A stretch of 64,000 nucleotides of DNA from positions 186,001 to 250,000 of the forward strand of contig NZ_JARHTP010000007.1 in NCBI RefSeq assembly GCF_029223485.1, in the 5' to 3' direction. Each line of letters opens with the position of its first letter. The first letter of the stretch is position 1. The notes beneath the pieces were generated by a model. It worked only from the letters and a program-made list of their open reading frames with translations. It did not search any database and had not been told where the DNA came from. A program made the position numbers and the translations under genes. Below, piece after piece: positions 1 through 7,486 of this stretch. The DNA is from Streptomyces coacervatus. Its GTDB lineage: Bacteria; Actinomycetota; Actinomycetes; Streptomycetales; Streptomycetaceae.

Positions 1-1161
1 CATGCTGACCGCGACGATCGACACGGCCGTGACGACCAGGATCAGCGCTTCGCCGCGGTGCTCGCGCCACAGCGACACGATCTCGCGTACGGGGATCAGC
101 TTGGCGCCCGAGTAGACCAGGATGCCCGCGAGGGCCGGGATCGGGATGTAGCCGAGCACGCCCGGCAGCAGGGCGGCGAACAGCAGCAGCCATACGCCGT
201 GCAGCACGCGGGACGCCTTCGTTCGGGCGCCCGCCTGGACGTTCGCCGCGCTGCGCACGATGACCGCGGTCATCGGCAGCGCGCCGAGCACACCGCAGAG
301 CGCGTTGCCCGCGCCCTGCGCGATCAGTTCCTTGTCGTACTCGGTGCGCGGCCCGTCGTGCAGCCGGTCCACGGCCGCCGCGCTGAACAGCGACTCGGCG
401 GACGCGATCAGCGTGAAGGCGACGATCGTGCCGAGCAGACCGATGTTCGCGAGGTCGCCGAAGGCGCTCAGCGGGGGCGGCTGGACGGAGCCCAGCAGGC
501 CCTGCACCTCGACGGTGGCGACCGGCAGCGAGAACACCAGGGCGGCGACGGTCGCGAGACCCACGGCGGCGAGCGGTCCGGGGACCGTACGCACCTGCTT
601 CGGCATCCGCTTCCACAGCACGAGTACGGCGATGGTGCCGGCGCCGAGGGCGAGCGAGGCGAGTGCGTCCGTCTGCCCGACGGCGTCGATCAGCGCGCCG
701 GGCAGCTGGGCTATCTTCTCCAGGCCGGAGGCCGGAGCCTTCGCGTCCGCCATCGAGTAGAGCTGCCCGGCGATCAGGACGAGTCCGATGCCGGCCAGCA
801 TGCCCTCGACGACCGAGACCGAGATGGCCCGGAAGTAGCGCCCCAGCTTCAGGGCGCCCATGAGGATCTGGAGGGCGCCGGTGGCCAGGACGACCACGCC
901 GAGGGCCGGCAGCCCGAACTCCTGCACGGCCTCGAAGACCAGCACGGTCAGACCCGCCGCGGGTCCGGAGACCTGCAGGCTGCTGCCGCGCATGAAGCCG
1001 GTGACGAGCCCGCCCACGATGCCGGTGACCAGGCCGAGTTCGGCCGGGACACCGGAGGCGACGGCCACGCCCACGCAGAGCGGGAGCGCGACCAGGAAGA
1101 CGACCAGGGAGGCGGCGAAGTCCTGCCGCAGATGAGGGTTCCGCGATATCACAGTCATCAT
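1..1161 (-). CDS. SulP-family inorganic anion (bicarbonate/sulfate) transporter, partial
   Basis: The reverse strand is open from an ATG ATG pair near 1161 to the window edge, so the C-terminal part is missing. The translation begins MMTVISRNPHLRQDFAASLV and continues with hydrophobic segments containing ALPLCVGVAVASGVP, GIVGGLVTGFMRGSSLQVSG and GPAAGLTVLVFEAV, which is the N-terminal core of SulP/SLC26 transporters. It starts 8 bp after the carbonic anhydrase stop on the same strand, so the two are very likely one operon. SulP proteins paired with beta-carbonic anhydrases are generally thought to carry bicarbonate; that substrate is inferred from the pairing. Whether a STAS domain follows cannot be seen. 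Confidence 0.9.
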   Translation of the reverse strand, partial: MMTVISRNPHLRQDFAASLVVFLVALPLCVGVAVASGVPAELGLVTGIVGGLVTGFMRGSSLQVSGPAAGLTVLVFEAVQEFGLPALGVVVLATGALQILMGALKLGRYFRAISVSVVEGMLAGIGLVLIAGQLYSMADAKAPASGLEKIAQLPGALIDAVGQTDALASLALGAGTIAVLVLWKRMPKQVRTVPGPLAAVGLATVAALVFSLPVATVEVQGLLGSVQPPPLSAFGDLANIGLLGTIVAFTLIASAESLFSAAAVDRLHDGPRTEYDKELIAQGAGNALCGVLGALPMTAVIVRSAANVQAGARTKASRVLHGVWLLLFAALLPGVLGYIPIPALAGILVYSGAKLIPVREIVSLWREHRGEALILVVTAVSIVAVSM

Positions 1162-1169
1162 CGCGGCGC

Positions 1170-1748
1170 TCACAGGGCCTTGAAGGCGTCGGTCTGCGGG
1201 TCGTGCGCCTGGACGGCGCCGGTGTGGACCTCGTAGAACCAGGCGTGCAGGGACAGTTGACGTTCCTTCAGCTTCTTCTCGATGTACGGGTACGAGCGCA
1301 GCCGCAGCAGCTGTGTCAGGACGTGGCTCTGCACGCCCTGCGTCACGGCCGGGTCCTCGACCGCGCCCGCCGGGCGCGGCGTGGCATGCGCGAGCCAGTC
1401 GCGCACGGCCGGTACGGCGGTCAGGTCGTCGCCGCGGACGAGGGCGCCGACGGCGCCGCAGTGCGAGTGGCCGCAGACGACGATGTCGCGGACGCCGAGC
1501 ACCTCCACGGCGTACTCGATGGTGGCCGCCTCGCTGGTGGGGTGTTCGGAGGCGAACGGCGGGACGATGTTGCCCGCGGTGCGCAGCTCGAAGAGCTGGC
1601 CGGGGCGGGCGCCCGTGATCAGGGCCGGGACGACCCTGGAGTCGGAGCAGGTGATGAACAGCACCTGCGGGGACTGGCCTTCGGCGAGTTTGGCGAACTC
1701 CTCAGGGCGTTGTCCGAACGTACGGGCGTTGTCGATGAGGGGCTGCAT
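1170..1748 (-). CDS. Beta-class carbonic anhydrase
   Basis: A 192-residue cytoplasmic enzyme interconverting CO2 and bicarbonate. The zinc and catalytic residues of the beta class are visible: Cys34, the Asp36-Arg38 dyad in CSDSRV, then His94 and Cys97 in CGHSHCGAVGAL. The ATG at 1748 is chosen because AGGAGGAG lies about 10 bases upstream and the family begins just before the first helix; the open frame continues upstream but that part is not protein-like. The neighbouring SulP gene starts 8 bp downstream, suggesting a bicarbonate supply operon. The C-terminus, QAHDPQTDAFKAL, looks complete. Confidence 0.95.
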   Translation of the reverse strand: MQPLIDNARTFGQRPEEFAKLAEGQSPQVLFITCSDSRVVPALITGARPGQLFELRTAGNIVPPFASEHPTSEAATIEYAVEVLGVRDIVVCGHSHCGAVGALVRGDDLTAVPAVRDWLAHATPRPAGAVEDPAVTQGVQSHVLTQLLRLRSYPYIEKKLKERQLSLHAWFYEVHTGAVQAHDPQTDAFKAL

Positions 1749-1833
1749 GATGTGGTGACTCCTCCTGGCGCGCCGCAATGGCGCGTCGGTGTGGGGTGGG
1801 GCAGGACAGGTGTGGGGGAAAACTGCTCTGCTG

Positions 1834-2223
1834 TCAGCAGCGGAAGACCTGAAGTGCTGCCGGAGAGTGGGATGTCGAGGGTCTCGACGTCCGGGAAGCC
1901 CGGGATACGGCCGGTTCTTGAGCGGCCGCCGGGTCCTGGACCAGCAGTGCGCGCTCGGGACCCTCGGGTGTGCAGTCGGCGGCGCGGTGCCGGTCGCGGG
2001 GGCGCAGGGGACCGGTCGGGTCCTCGTGACCGCAGTGGCGGTGCGTGACCGTTTCATTGCGCAGAGCCTTGCCGGACAGTTTGATTCCGGGCTGGGCCTT
2101 GGCCTCTACCTGACGGATCGTGTGCGCGGGTGCGAAGGATCCGGTCGGTGCGAAGAACTGGAGGGCGAGCAGGACGGCGGCGAGGAACGCCACCGCGGTC
2201 CGGATCGTCGTGATGCGGAACAT
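1834..2223 (-). CDS. Small secreted protein of unknown function
   Basis: A 129-residue protein with a clear signal peptide: the N-terminus MFRITTIRTAVAFLAAVLLALQFF is followed by APTGSFA, a plausible signal peptidase I region. GGAGG lies about 8 bases before the ATG. The mature part is polar, rich in Arg, His and Pro, and has three cysteines (HRHCGHE, AADCTPE, C-terminal FRC). I recognise no domain. It lies upstream of the carbonic anhydrase-SulP operon on the same strand, with an 85-bp gap. The last 40 residues are low-complexity and could in part be a composition artefact, so the extent is less certain than the start. Confidence 0.6.
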   Translation of the reverse strand: MFRITTIRTAVAFLAAVLLALQFFAPTGSFAPAHTIRQVEAKAQPGIKLSGKALRNETVTHRHCGHEDPTGPLRPRDRHRAADCTPEGPERALLVQDPAAAQEPAVSRASRTSRPSTSHSPAALQVFRC

Positions 2224-2279
2224 GCGCCCCCCTCCAGGTGGTTCACACCTCTTGTACGTACCAACGACAGCTCAACCGC

Positions 2280-2318
2280 TGATCAATGACGGGTCAGCTG
2301 CTGGTCAATGACTGGTCA
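2280..2318 (-). promoter_or_regulatory. Pair of direct repeats upstream of the small secreted gene
   Basis: TGATCAATGACGGGTCA (2280-2296) and TGGTCAATGACTGGTCA (2302-2318) are near-identical direct repeats 22 bp apart, about two helical turns. They lie 57-95 bp before the start of the secreted-protein gene in an otherwise empty gap. A regulator site is inferred; the regulator is unknown. Confidence 0.4.
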
Positions 2319-2410
2319 AGAGACAGGTTAGCCGTGCAAAGTTGTTTGCAGGGTTAACTGAACGTTTCCAGCTGAAGAGAGCCTGAAATGCGCTGGTGGG
2401 GTGGCGTGAA

Positions 2411-3517
2411 CTAGTCGATCTCGGCGAGTCGCTTGCCGTCCCGCGCCAGCGCTGTGAGCCGGGAGATCGCCCGGAAGTACTTCTTGCGGTAGCCGCCGTT
2501 CAGCATCTCCTCGCTGAACAGCCGGTCGAAGGGCATTCCGGAGGCCAGGACCGGCACCTCACGGTCGTAGAGCCGGTCCGCGAGCACCACGAGCCGCAGG
2601 GCCGTCGACTGGTCGGGGACCGGGCGGACGTCGGTGAGGCAGACCGCCTTCAGGCCGTCGGTCAGCGCGCCGTACCGGCTGGGGTGGACCTTGGCGAGGT
2701 GGTCGAGGAGGTGCGGGAAGTCGTCGAGCGAGGCGCCCGCGATGGCGTACGCGGCCTTCGTCACCAGCTCGTCCGAGAAGGGCGCAGGCGCCTCGGGCAG
2801 CCCGCGGTGGCGGTAGTCCTCGCCGTCGATGCGCAGGGGGCGGAAGCGGGCGGACAGGCCCTGGATCTCGCGCAGGAAGTCGGCCGCCGCGAAACGGCCC
2901 TCGCCGAGCTTGCCGGGGAGGGTGTTGGAGGTGGCTGCAAGGGCCACACCGGCGTCGACGAGCTTGCCGAGAAGGGTCGATACGAGGACGGTGTCGCCGG
3001 GGTCGTCGAGCTCGAACTCGTCGATGCACAGCAGCCGGTGGCCGCTGAGGGTCTGCACGGTCTGCTGGAAGCCGAGGGCGCCGACCAGGTTGGTGAGCTC
3101 GACGAACGTGCCGAACGCCTTGAGCGCGGGCTCAGCCGGGGTGGCGTGCCAGAGGGAGGCGAGCAGATGCGTCTTGCCGACGCCGTAACCGCCGTCGAGG
3201 TAGACGCCTCGGGGGCCTGCCGGGGTCTTCGGCGCCTTGGGCTTCCCGAAGCCGAAGAAGCCGCGCTTTCCGCCGCCCACGGCGTGCGCCCCGCCGAGCC
3301 CGCCCGCGAAGCCCTCGAGGACCCGGACGGCCTCGGTCTGGCTGGGCTGGTTCGGGTCCGGTATGTAGGTGCTGAAGCGGACCGAGTCGAAGCGCGGCGG
3401 CGGCACCATCTCGGCGACCAGGCGGTCCGCGGGGACGTGCGGCGCACGGGCGCACAGGGACAGCGGGGCCGCGTCGGCTATCGGGCTGAGGCCGGGGGCG
3501 GAAGGGGAGGACGACAC
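2411..3517 (-). CDS. zapE: ZapE/AFG1-type P-loop ATPase
   Basis: A 368-residue AAA-type ATPase of the ZapE (YhcM)/AFG1 family. The Walker A motif is GGYGVGKTHL and Walker B is LLCIDEFELDD, followed by the sensor segment AATSNTLP and the family's C-terminal FSEEMLNGGYRKKYFRAISRL. In Gram-negatives ZapE acts at the division ring; in actinobacteria the role is poorly defined. The GTG at 3517 is preferred over an ATG at 3556 because a TAGCAT box lies 8 bases upstream and the longer form would overlap the divergent reductase start at 3555. An insertion GGGKRGFFGFGKPKAPKTP sits before Walker A and may be a flexible loop. Confidence 0.88.
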   Translation of the reverse strand: MSSSPSAPGLSPIADAAPLSLCARAPHVPADRLVAEMVPPPRFDSVRFSTYIPDPNQPSQTEAVRVLEGFAGGLGGAHAVGGGKRGFFGFGKPKAPKTPAGPRGVYLDGGYGVGKTHLLASLWHATPAEPALKAFGTFVELTNLVGALGFQQTVQTLSGHRLLCIDEFELDDPGDTVLVSTLLGKLVDAGVALAATSNTLPGKLGEGRFAAADFLREIQGLSARFRPLRIDGEDYRHRGLPEAPAPFSDELVTKAAYAIAGASLDDFPHLLDHLAKVHPSRYGALTDGLKAVCLTDVRPVPDQSTALRLVVLADRLYDREVPVLASGMPFDRLFSEEMLNGGYRKKYFRAISRLTALARDGKRLAEID

Positions 3518-3554
3518 GGTTCCCCATGCTAAGGGCCGTGCCACACTGCACGAC

Positions 3555-4328
3555 ATGCGACGCCTGTTCCCTGTGACCGACGAGACAGTGACCCACCGCG
3601 AGTGGAGCCTCGCCGAGCTCGCCGCCGCCTATGCCTACCCCGGGCCCACCGCCGGTGGACGGCCCGTCCCGTGGCTGCGGGCGAACATGGTGTCCACGCT
3701 CGACGGGGCCGCCCAGCACGAGGGCCGGTCGCAGCCGATCTCCAGCGCGGCCGACATGCGAATCTTCGGCACGCTGCGGGCGCTGGCGGACGTCGTGATC
3801 GTCGGTGCGGAAACGGTACGTCAGGAGGTGTACCGGCCCGCACGCGCGCGTGCGGAGTTCGCGGAGCAGCGGAAGGCGGCCGGACAGGGGCCGGCGCCGG
3901 CGATCGCGGTGGTCAGCGGCCGCCTCGACCTGGACTTCTCCCTTCCGCTGTTCACCTCGCCGCTGGTGCCGACCCTGGTCCTCACGGGCGCCGCGGCGCC
4001 CGCCGACCGGGTCGCCGCCGCGGAGAAGGCCGGTGCCCGGGTGGTGATCGCCGGCGACGGCGTCGGCGTGGAGCCCGCCCGCGCCGTACGCGCCCTGGGC
4101 GACCTCGGGTACACCCGGCTGCTGACGGAGGGCGGCCCCCGGCTGCTCGGCCAACTCGTGGCCGCCGGAGTGCTCGACGAGCTCTGCCTCACCGTCTCCC
4201 CGATGCTCACCGCCGGCGACGCGCAGCGCATCGCGGGCGGGCCGTCGGTCGCGGTTCCGCAACGCTTCGTGCTCGCGTCACTGCTGGAGGAGGAGGGGTT
4301 TCTCTTCACCCGCTACCAGCGGTCCTGA
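3555..4328 (+). CDS. RibD C-terminal-domain reductase (pyrimidine reductase-like)
   Basis: A 257-residue protein consisting of the dihydrofolate-reductase-like domain found at the C-terminus of RibD. Diagnostic segments are RANMVSTLDGAAQ near residue 37, the substrate loop ALADVVIVGAETVRQ, and the NADPH-binding stretch TRLLTEGGPRLLGQL. Classic RibD enzymes reduce the deaminated riboflavin precursor. This stand-alone form has no deaminase domain and is not beside other rib genes, so its substrate is uncertain. The ATG at 3555 is divergent from the ATPase gene and has no obvious Shine-Dalgarno, so it may be leaderless. Confidence 0.85.
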   Translation: MRRLFPVTDETVTHREWSLAELAAAYAYPGPTAGGRPVPWLRANMVSTLDGAAQHEGRSQPISSAADMRIFGTLRALADVVIVGAETVRQEVYRPARARAEFAEQRKAAGQGPAPAIAVVSGRLDLDFSLPLFTSPLVPTLVLTGAAAPADRVAAAEKAGARVVIAGDGVGVEPARAVRALGDLGYTRLLTEGGPRLLGQLVAAGVLDELCLTVSPMLTAGDAQRIAGGPSVAVPQRFVLASLLEEEGFLFTRYQRS

Positions 4329-4363
4329 GAATCGTTCAGCGGTACCGCCGGTCCCGAAAACGG

Positions 4364-4380
4364 CGGAACCTACCGTTCCG
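4364..4380 (+). terminator. Small hairpin after the reductase gene
   Basis: CGGAAC and GTTCCG form a 6-bp stem around the loop CTACC, about 36 bp after the stop codon. There is no U tract. It could end the reductase transcript, but the stem is short. Confidence 0.3.
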
Positions 4381-4461
4381 CTTGGCTTGGGGCGGGCACA
4401 CTGAATCTCGCAGTCCCCGTGACACCACGGGGCAGGATGGTTTCCGCAGAAGGGGCGCCCG

Positions 4462-4935
4462 GTGTTCACAAGCGTATTGATGATCGAGAAGGCCCTGACG
4501 TCCGCAGACGTGGAGTTCGTCACCAGCTTGCACGGGGACGAGGAGGTCTCCTTCCATGTCCTCCTTCAGCCCCGCGGCGACCAGGCGGACCGCCTGCTGC
4601 GGGCCATCGACGACGTTGCGCTCGGTGAGCTGGACGAATTCGCGCACGAGCGGGACGTCCCCGAAGGGGCGGCCGCGAAGGATTTCGGTGAGCGGGCACT
4701 CGAGGTGTCGCTGCAGGCGCTGACGGCTGCTGGGAGCGGGGCCGAGGGGAGGCTGATCGAGGATCATCCGTTGGATGCGTTGAAGGCTCTCGTGGACGAG
4801 ATCGAAGCCGATGAGGTGATCGTGCTCACCGATCCCCACTACGTGGAGGAGTTCTTTCATCGGGACTGGGCTTCTCGGGCTCGGCACAAGGTGGGTGTGC
4901 CTGTGCTGAAGCTGTTCTCGCACAGTAAGGCGTAG
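4462..4935 (+). CDS. Conserved small actinobacterial protein, possibly USP-like
   Basis: A 157-residue soluble protein beginning VFTSVLMIEKALTSADVEFV from a GTG with GAAGGGG about 8 bases upstream. Similar Streptomyces proteins are often labelled indole-3-glycerol phosphate synthase, but I see no TIM-barrel TrpC motifs and the protein is far too short. The alternation of beta strands with acidic helices and the ending DEVIVLTDPHYVEEFFHRDW then HKVGVPVLKLF suggest a nucleotide-binding, universal-stress-like alpha/beta fold. Function unknown. It lies just upstream of murC, separated by a dispersed repeat copy. Confidence 0.8.
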   Translation: MFTSVLMIEKALTSADVEFVTSLHGDEEVSFHVLLQPRGDQADRLLRAIDDVALGELDEFAHERDVPEGAAAKDFGERALEVSLQALTAAGSGAEGRLIEDHPLDALKALVDEIEADEVIVLTDPHYVEEFFHRDWASRARHKVGVPVLKLFSHSKA

Positions 4936-4953
4936 TTCTTCGGGCGCGGGTCG

Positions 4954-4994
4954 GTGGGGGCTGGTCGCGCAGTTCCCCGCGCCCCTTAGGGGGG
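4954..4994 (+). repeat. Dispersed repeat, copy A
   Basis: Contains the shared core CTGGTCGCGCAGTTCCCCGC, preceded by GTGGGGG and followed by GCCCCTTAGGGG, which can fold back on itself. It begins 19 bases after the stop of the small conserved gene, in the same orientation. It belongs to the variant with a TCGGTGGGGGCTGG left arm. Confidence 0.9.
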
Positions 4995-5064
4995 TGCAGT
5001 CGCGGTAGGCAATAGGCTGGGGCGCTGAATGTCCGCCGTATCTGTACGTACAGGGAGACAACGC

Positions 5065-6453
5065 ATGGCACCCGGCCTTCCCTCCGCCATGGACCGACCG
5101 CACTTCATCGGCATCGGCGGCGCCGGGATGTCGGGTATTGCGAAGATTCTCGCTCAGCGTGGGGCCAAGGTGGCGGGCAGTGACGCGAAGGAGTCCGCCA
5201 CTGCCGAGGCGCTGCGGGCGCTGGGTGTGACCGTGCACATCGGGCATGCGGCGGAGCACCTCGCCGACGACGCCAGCTGTGTGGTCGTGTCGTCGGCGAT
5301 CCGCAAGGACAACCCGGAGCTGGCCCGCGCGGCCGAGCTGGGCATTCCGGTGGTGCACCGGTCCGACGCCCTCGCCGCGCTGATGGACGGCCTGCGGCCG
5401 ATCGCCGTCGCCGGTACGCACGGCAAGACCACCACGACCTCGATGCTGGCGGTGTCGCTGAGCGAGCTCGGCCTGAACCCGTCGTACGCGATCGGCGGCG
5501 ACCTGGACGCCCCCGGCTCCAACGCCCTGCACGGTGAGGGCGAGATCTTCGTCGCCGAGGCGGATGAATCGGACCGCAGCTTCCACAAGTACGCGCCCGA
5601 GGTCGCGATCGTCCTCAACGTCGAGCTCGACCACCACGCCAACTACGCCTCCATGGACGAGATCTACGAGTCCTTCGAGACGTTCGCCGGACGGATCGTG
5701 CCGGGTGGCACGCTGGTGATCAACGCGGATCACGAGGGCGCACGGGAGCTGACCCGGCGGGTGTCGGGGTCGGTGAAGACGGTGACGTACGGCGAGGCCG
5801 AGGACGCCGACGTGCGGGTGCTGGCCGTGCGGGCCCAGGGGCTGAAGAGCGAGGTCACCGTGGTGATGGGGGGCGAGGGACTCATCTTCACCGTCTCCGT
5901 CCCGGGGCGGCACTACGCGCACAACGCCGTCGCCGCTCTCGCCGCCGGTGTCGCTCTGGGGGTGCCCGCCGACGAACTGGCGGCCGCGCTCGGCGCCTAC
6001 ACCGGCGTAAAGCGTCGGCTGCAGCTCAAGGGCGAGGCGGCCGGGGTGCAGGTGATCGACTCCTACGCCCACCACCCGACGGAGATGACCGCCGACCTGG
6101 AGGCGATGCGCGCCGCGGCGGGTGAGTCCCGGATCCTGGTCGTCTTCCAGCCGCATCTGTTCTCCCGTACGCAGGAGCTCGGCAAGGAGATGGGGCAGTC
6201 GCTGGCGCTGGCGGACGCGTCGGTCGTCCTCGACATCTATCCGGCCCGTGAGGACCCGATCCCCGGTGTGACCAGCGAGCTGATCATCGAGGCGGCGCGC
6301 GCCGCGGGGGCGGACGTGACGCCGGTCCGCGACAAGGCGGAGGTGCCGGAGGTCGTGGCGGGAATGGCGAAGGCGGGCGATCTCGTTCTCACCATGGGCG
6401 CGGGCGACGTCACGGACCTCGGACCGCGCATCCTGGACCGTCTCGCGAAGTAA
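5065..6453 (+). CDS. murC: UDP-N-acetylmuramate--L-alanine ligase
   Basis: A 462-residue cytoplasmic ligase that adds L-alanine to UDP-MurNAc using ATP, the first amino acid step of peptidoglycan synthesis. Visible motifs are the Rossmann-like HFIGIGGAGMSGIA, the ATP-binding GTHGKTTTTSML near residue 116, VAEADESD, and the C-terminal domain IDSYAHHPTEM and VVFQPHLFSRT. The ATG at 5065 is preferred over one at 5029 because AGGGAG lies 7 bases upstream and it gives the usual MurC length. It stands apart from the division and cell wall cluster. Only 14 bases separate it from msrB. Confidence 0.97.
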   Translation: MAPGLPSAMDRPHFIGIGGAGMSGIAKILAQRGAKVAGSDAKESATAEALRALGVTVHIGHAAEHLADDASCVVVSSAIRKDNPELARAAELGIPVVHRSDALAALMDGLRPIAVAGTHGKTTTTSMLAVSLSELGLNPSYAIGGDLDAPGSNALHGEGEIFVAEADESDRSFHKYAPEVAIVLNVELDHHANYASMDEIYESFETFAGRIVPGGTLVINADHEGARELTRRVSGSVKTVTYGEAEDADVRVLAVRAQGLKSEVTVVMGGEGLIFTVSVPGRHYAHNAVAALAAGVALGVPADELAAALGAYTGVKRRLQLKGEAAGVQVIDSYAHHPTEMTADLEAMRAAAGESRILVVFQPHLFSRTQELGKEMGQSLALADASVVLDIYPAREDPIPGVTSELIIEAARAAGADVTPVRDKAEVPEVVAGMAKAGDLVLTMGAGDVTDLGPRILDRLAK

Positions 6454-6467
6454 AGGGGCTGAGCTTC

Positions 6468-6875
6468 ATGTCGTACGACGTCGACAAGCCGGACGAGCAG
6501 TGGCGTGCGGAGCTGACCCCGGCCGAGTACGCGGTTCTGCGGCAGGCCGCCACGGAGCCGGCGTTCACGGGTGAGTACACCGACACGAAGGCCAAGGGCG
6601 TGTACTCCTGCCGCGCCTGCGGCGCCGAACTCTTCACCTCCACCACGAAGTTCGAGTCGCACTGCGGCTGGCCGTCCTTCTACGACCCGAAGGACTCCGA
6701 GGCCGTGGAGCTGATCCAGGACCGTTCGCACGGGATGGTGCGCACCGAGGTGCGGTGTGCGCGCTGCGGGTCGCATCTTGGGCATGTGTTCGAGGGCGAG
6801 GGGTACCCCACGCCGACGGATCAGCGGTACTGCATCAACAGCATCTCGCTGAGGCTGACGACCGACGAAGCCTGA
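6468..6875 (+). CDS. msrB: Peptide-methionine (R)-S-oxide reductase
   Basis: A 135-residue enzyme repairing the R epimer of methionine sulfoxide in proteins. Two CxxC pairs that hold structural zinc are present (Cys48/Cys51 in CRACG, Cys97/Cys100 in CARCG), and the catalytic cysteine is Cys122 in QRYCINS. Length and the HCGWPSFYDP segment are typical of MsrB. It follows murC by 14 bases with GGGGCTGAGCTTC before the ATG, so the two are probably cotranscribed. Confidence 0.97.
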   Translation: MSYDVDKPDEQWRAELTPAEYAVLRQAATEPAFTGEYTDTKAKGVYSCRACGAELFTSTTKFESHCGWPSFYDPKDSEAVELIQDRSHGMVRTEVRCARCGSHLGHVFEGEGYPTPTDQRYCINSISLRLTTDEA

Positions 6876-6891
6876 GCGGTTCACAACGACG

Positions 6892-6908
6892 CTCCGGATG
6901 AGGCGGAG
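6892..6908. terminator. Short hairpin between convergent genes
   Basis: CTCCG and CGGAG form a 5-bp stem around GATGAGG, placed between the msrB stop and the convergent Ntn-hydrolase stop. It could act in both directions. The stem is weak and has no U tract. Confidence 0.3.
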
Positions 6909-6946
6909 ATCGCGTCGCAAGGGTGCGGGACGCCGGGGAAGGCCCG

Positions 6947-7486
6947 TCAGTCCGCAGTCTTGACGTACGTGTAGGGGGCGGCGACAGCGCCACTGTGGTG
7001 GTCGGCTGCTCGCAGGGCGGCGCCGAGGCGCTTGCGTGGCCTCATGCCGAGGTCGGCGGTGGCGTGGAGGGCGCCGAGGGCGTACTCGTCGCCACAGCCG
7101 ACTGCGGCGTATGCGTCGGCCGGTTCAGCGACCTGGTAGTCGCCGTGGATGGCGAAGAGCCGGCCGTGAATGCCCACCAGGAAGGTGCCGGCCTGTTCCT
7201 GTTCGGACTCCTTGCGTGCCCAGCCGCCGTCCTTGAGGCAGTTGCGGACCGCGTTGACGAACGTGGTGGCCATGAAGCGGTAGAGGTCACCTTCCGGGTG
7301 CGGAGGCTCAAGGGCGTAGTGCAGCAACTGCCCCATGCGGAAGGAGGAGGTGAACCCGAGGACATACGGTCCGCTGGTGAACACCTTGGGGTCGCGGCAG
7401 ATGGTGAGCCGATAGTCGTCACTGCCTGCGGAGTCTCCGGCGAGATGTACTCGCTTGCGGTGGACCAGGCCGACGATGACGGTCAA
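6947..7486 (-). CDS. Proteasome beta/HslV-like Ntn-hydrolase, stand-alone
   Basis: A 179-residue protein with the residue spacing of proteasome beta subunits and HslV. After removal of the initiator Met, Thr1 (TVIVGLV) is the N-terminal nucleophile, with Asp17 in LAGDSAG and Lys33 in RDPKVF at the standard positions. No propeptide is present, as in HslV. Its TTG start overlaps the stop of the upstream membrane-protein gene (TTGA), with GGAGG 7 bases before, so translation is probably coupled. It is not beside an unfoldase or a proteasome accessory gene. Related single proteins occur in phages and actinobacteria; the substrate is unknown. Confidence 0.75.
   Translation of the reverse strand: MTVIVGLVHRKRVHLAGDSAGSDDYRLTICRDPKVFTSGPYVLGFTSSFRMGQLLHYALEPPHPEGDLYRFMATTFVNAVRNCLKDGGWARKESEQEQAGTFLVGIHGRLFAIHGDYQVAEPADAYAAVGCGDEYALGALHATADLGMRPRKRLGAALRAADHHSGAVAAPYTYVKTAD

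Noticed and set aside
2396..3532. A 378-codon open frame opposite the ATPase gene
   Set aside because: It is antisense to a clear Walker A/B ATPase and has no recognisable fold.
4462..4935. Indole-3-glycerol phosphate synthase
   Set aside because: The protein has 157 residues and lacks TrpC barrel motifs; the label appears to be a propagated misannotation.
4957..4994. The dispersed repeat as a simple intrinsic terminator only
   Set aside because: The 20-base core upstream of the hairpin is conserved far beyond what a terminator needs, and two copies lie inside genes.
6947..7486. A phage origin for the Ntn-hydrolase
   Set aside because: No integrase, structural genes or attachment repeats are nearby, and base composition matches the surroundings.
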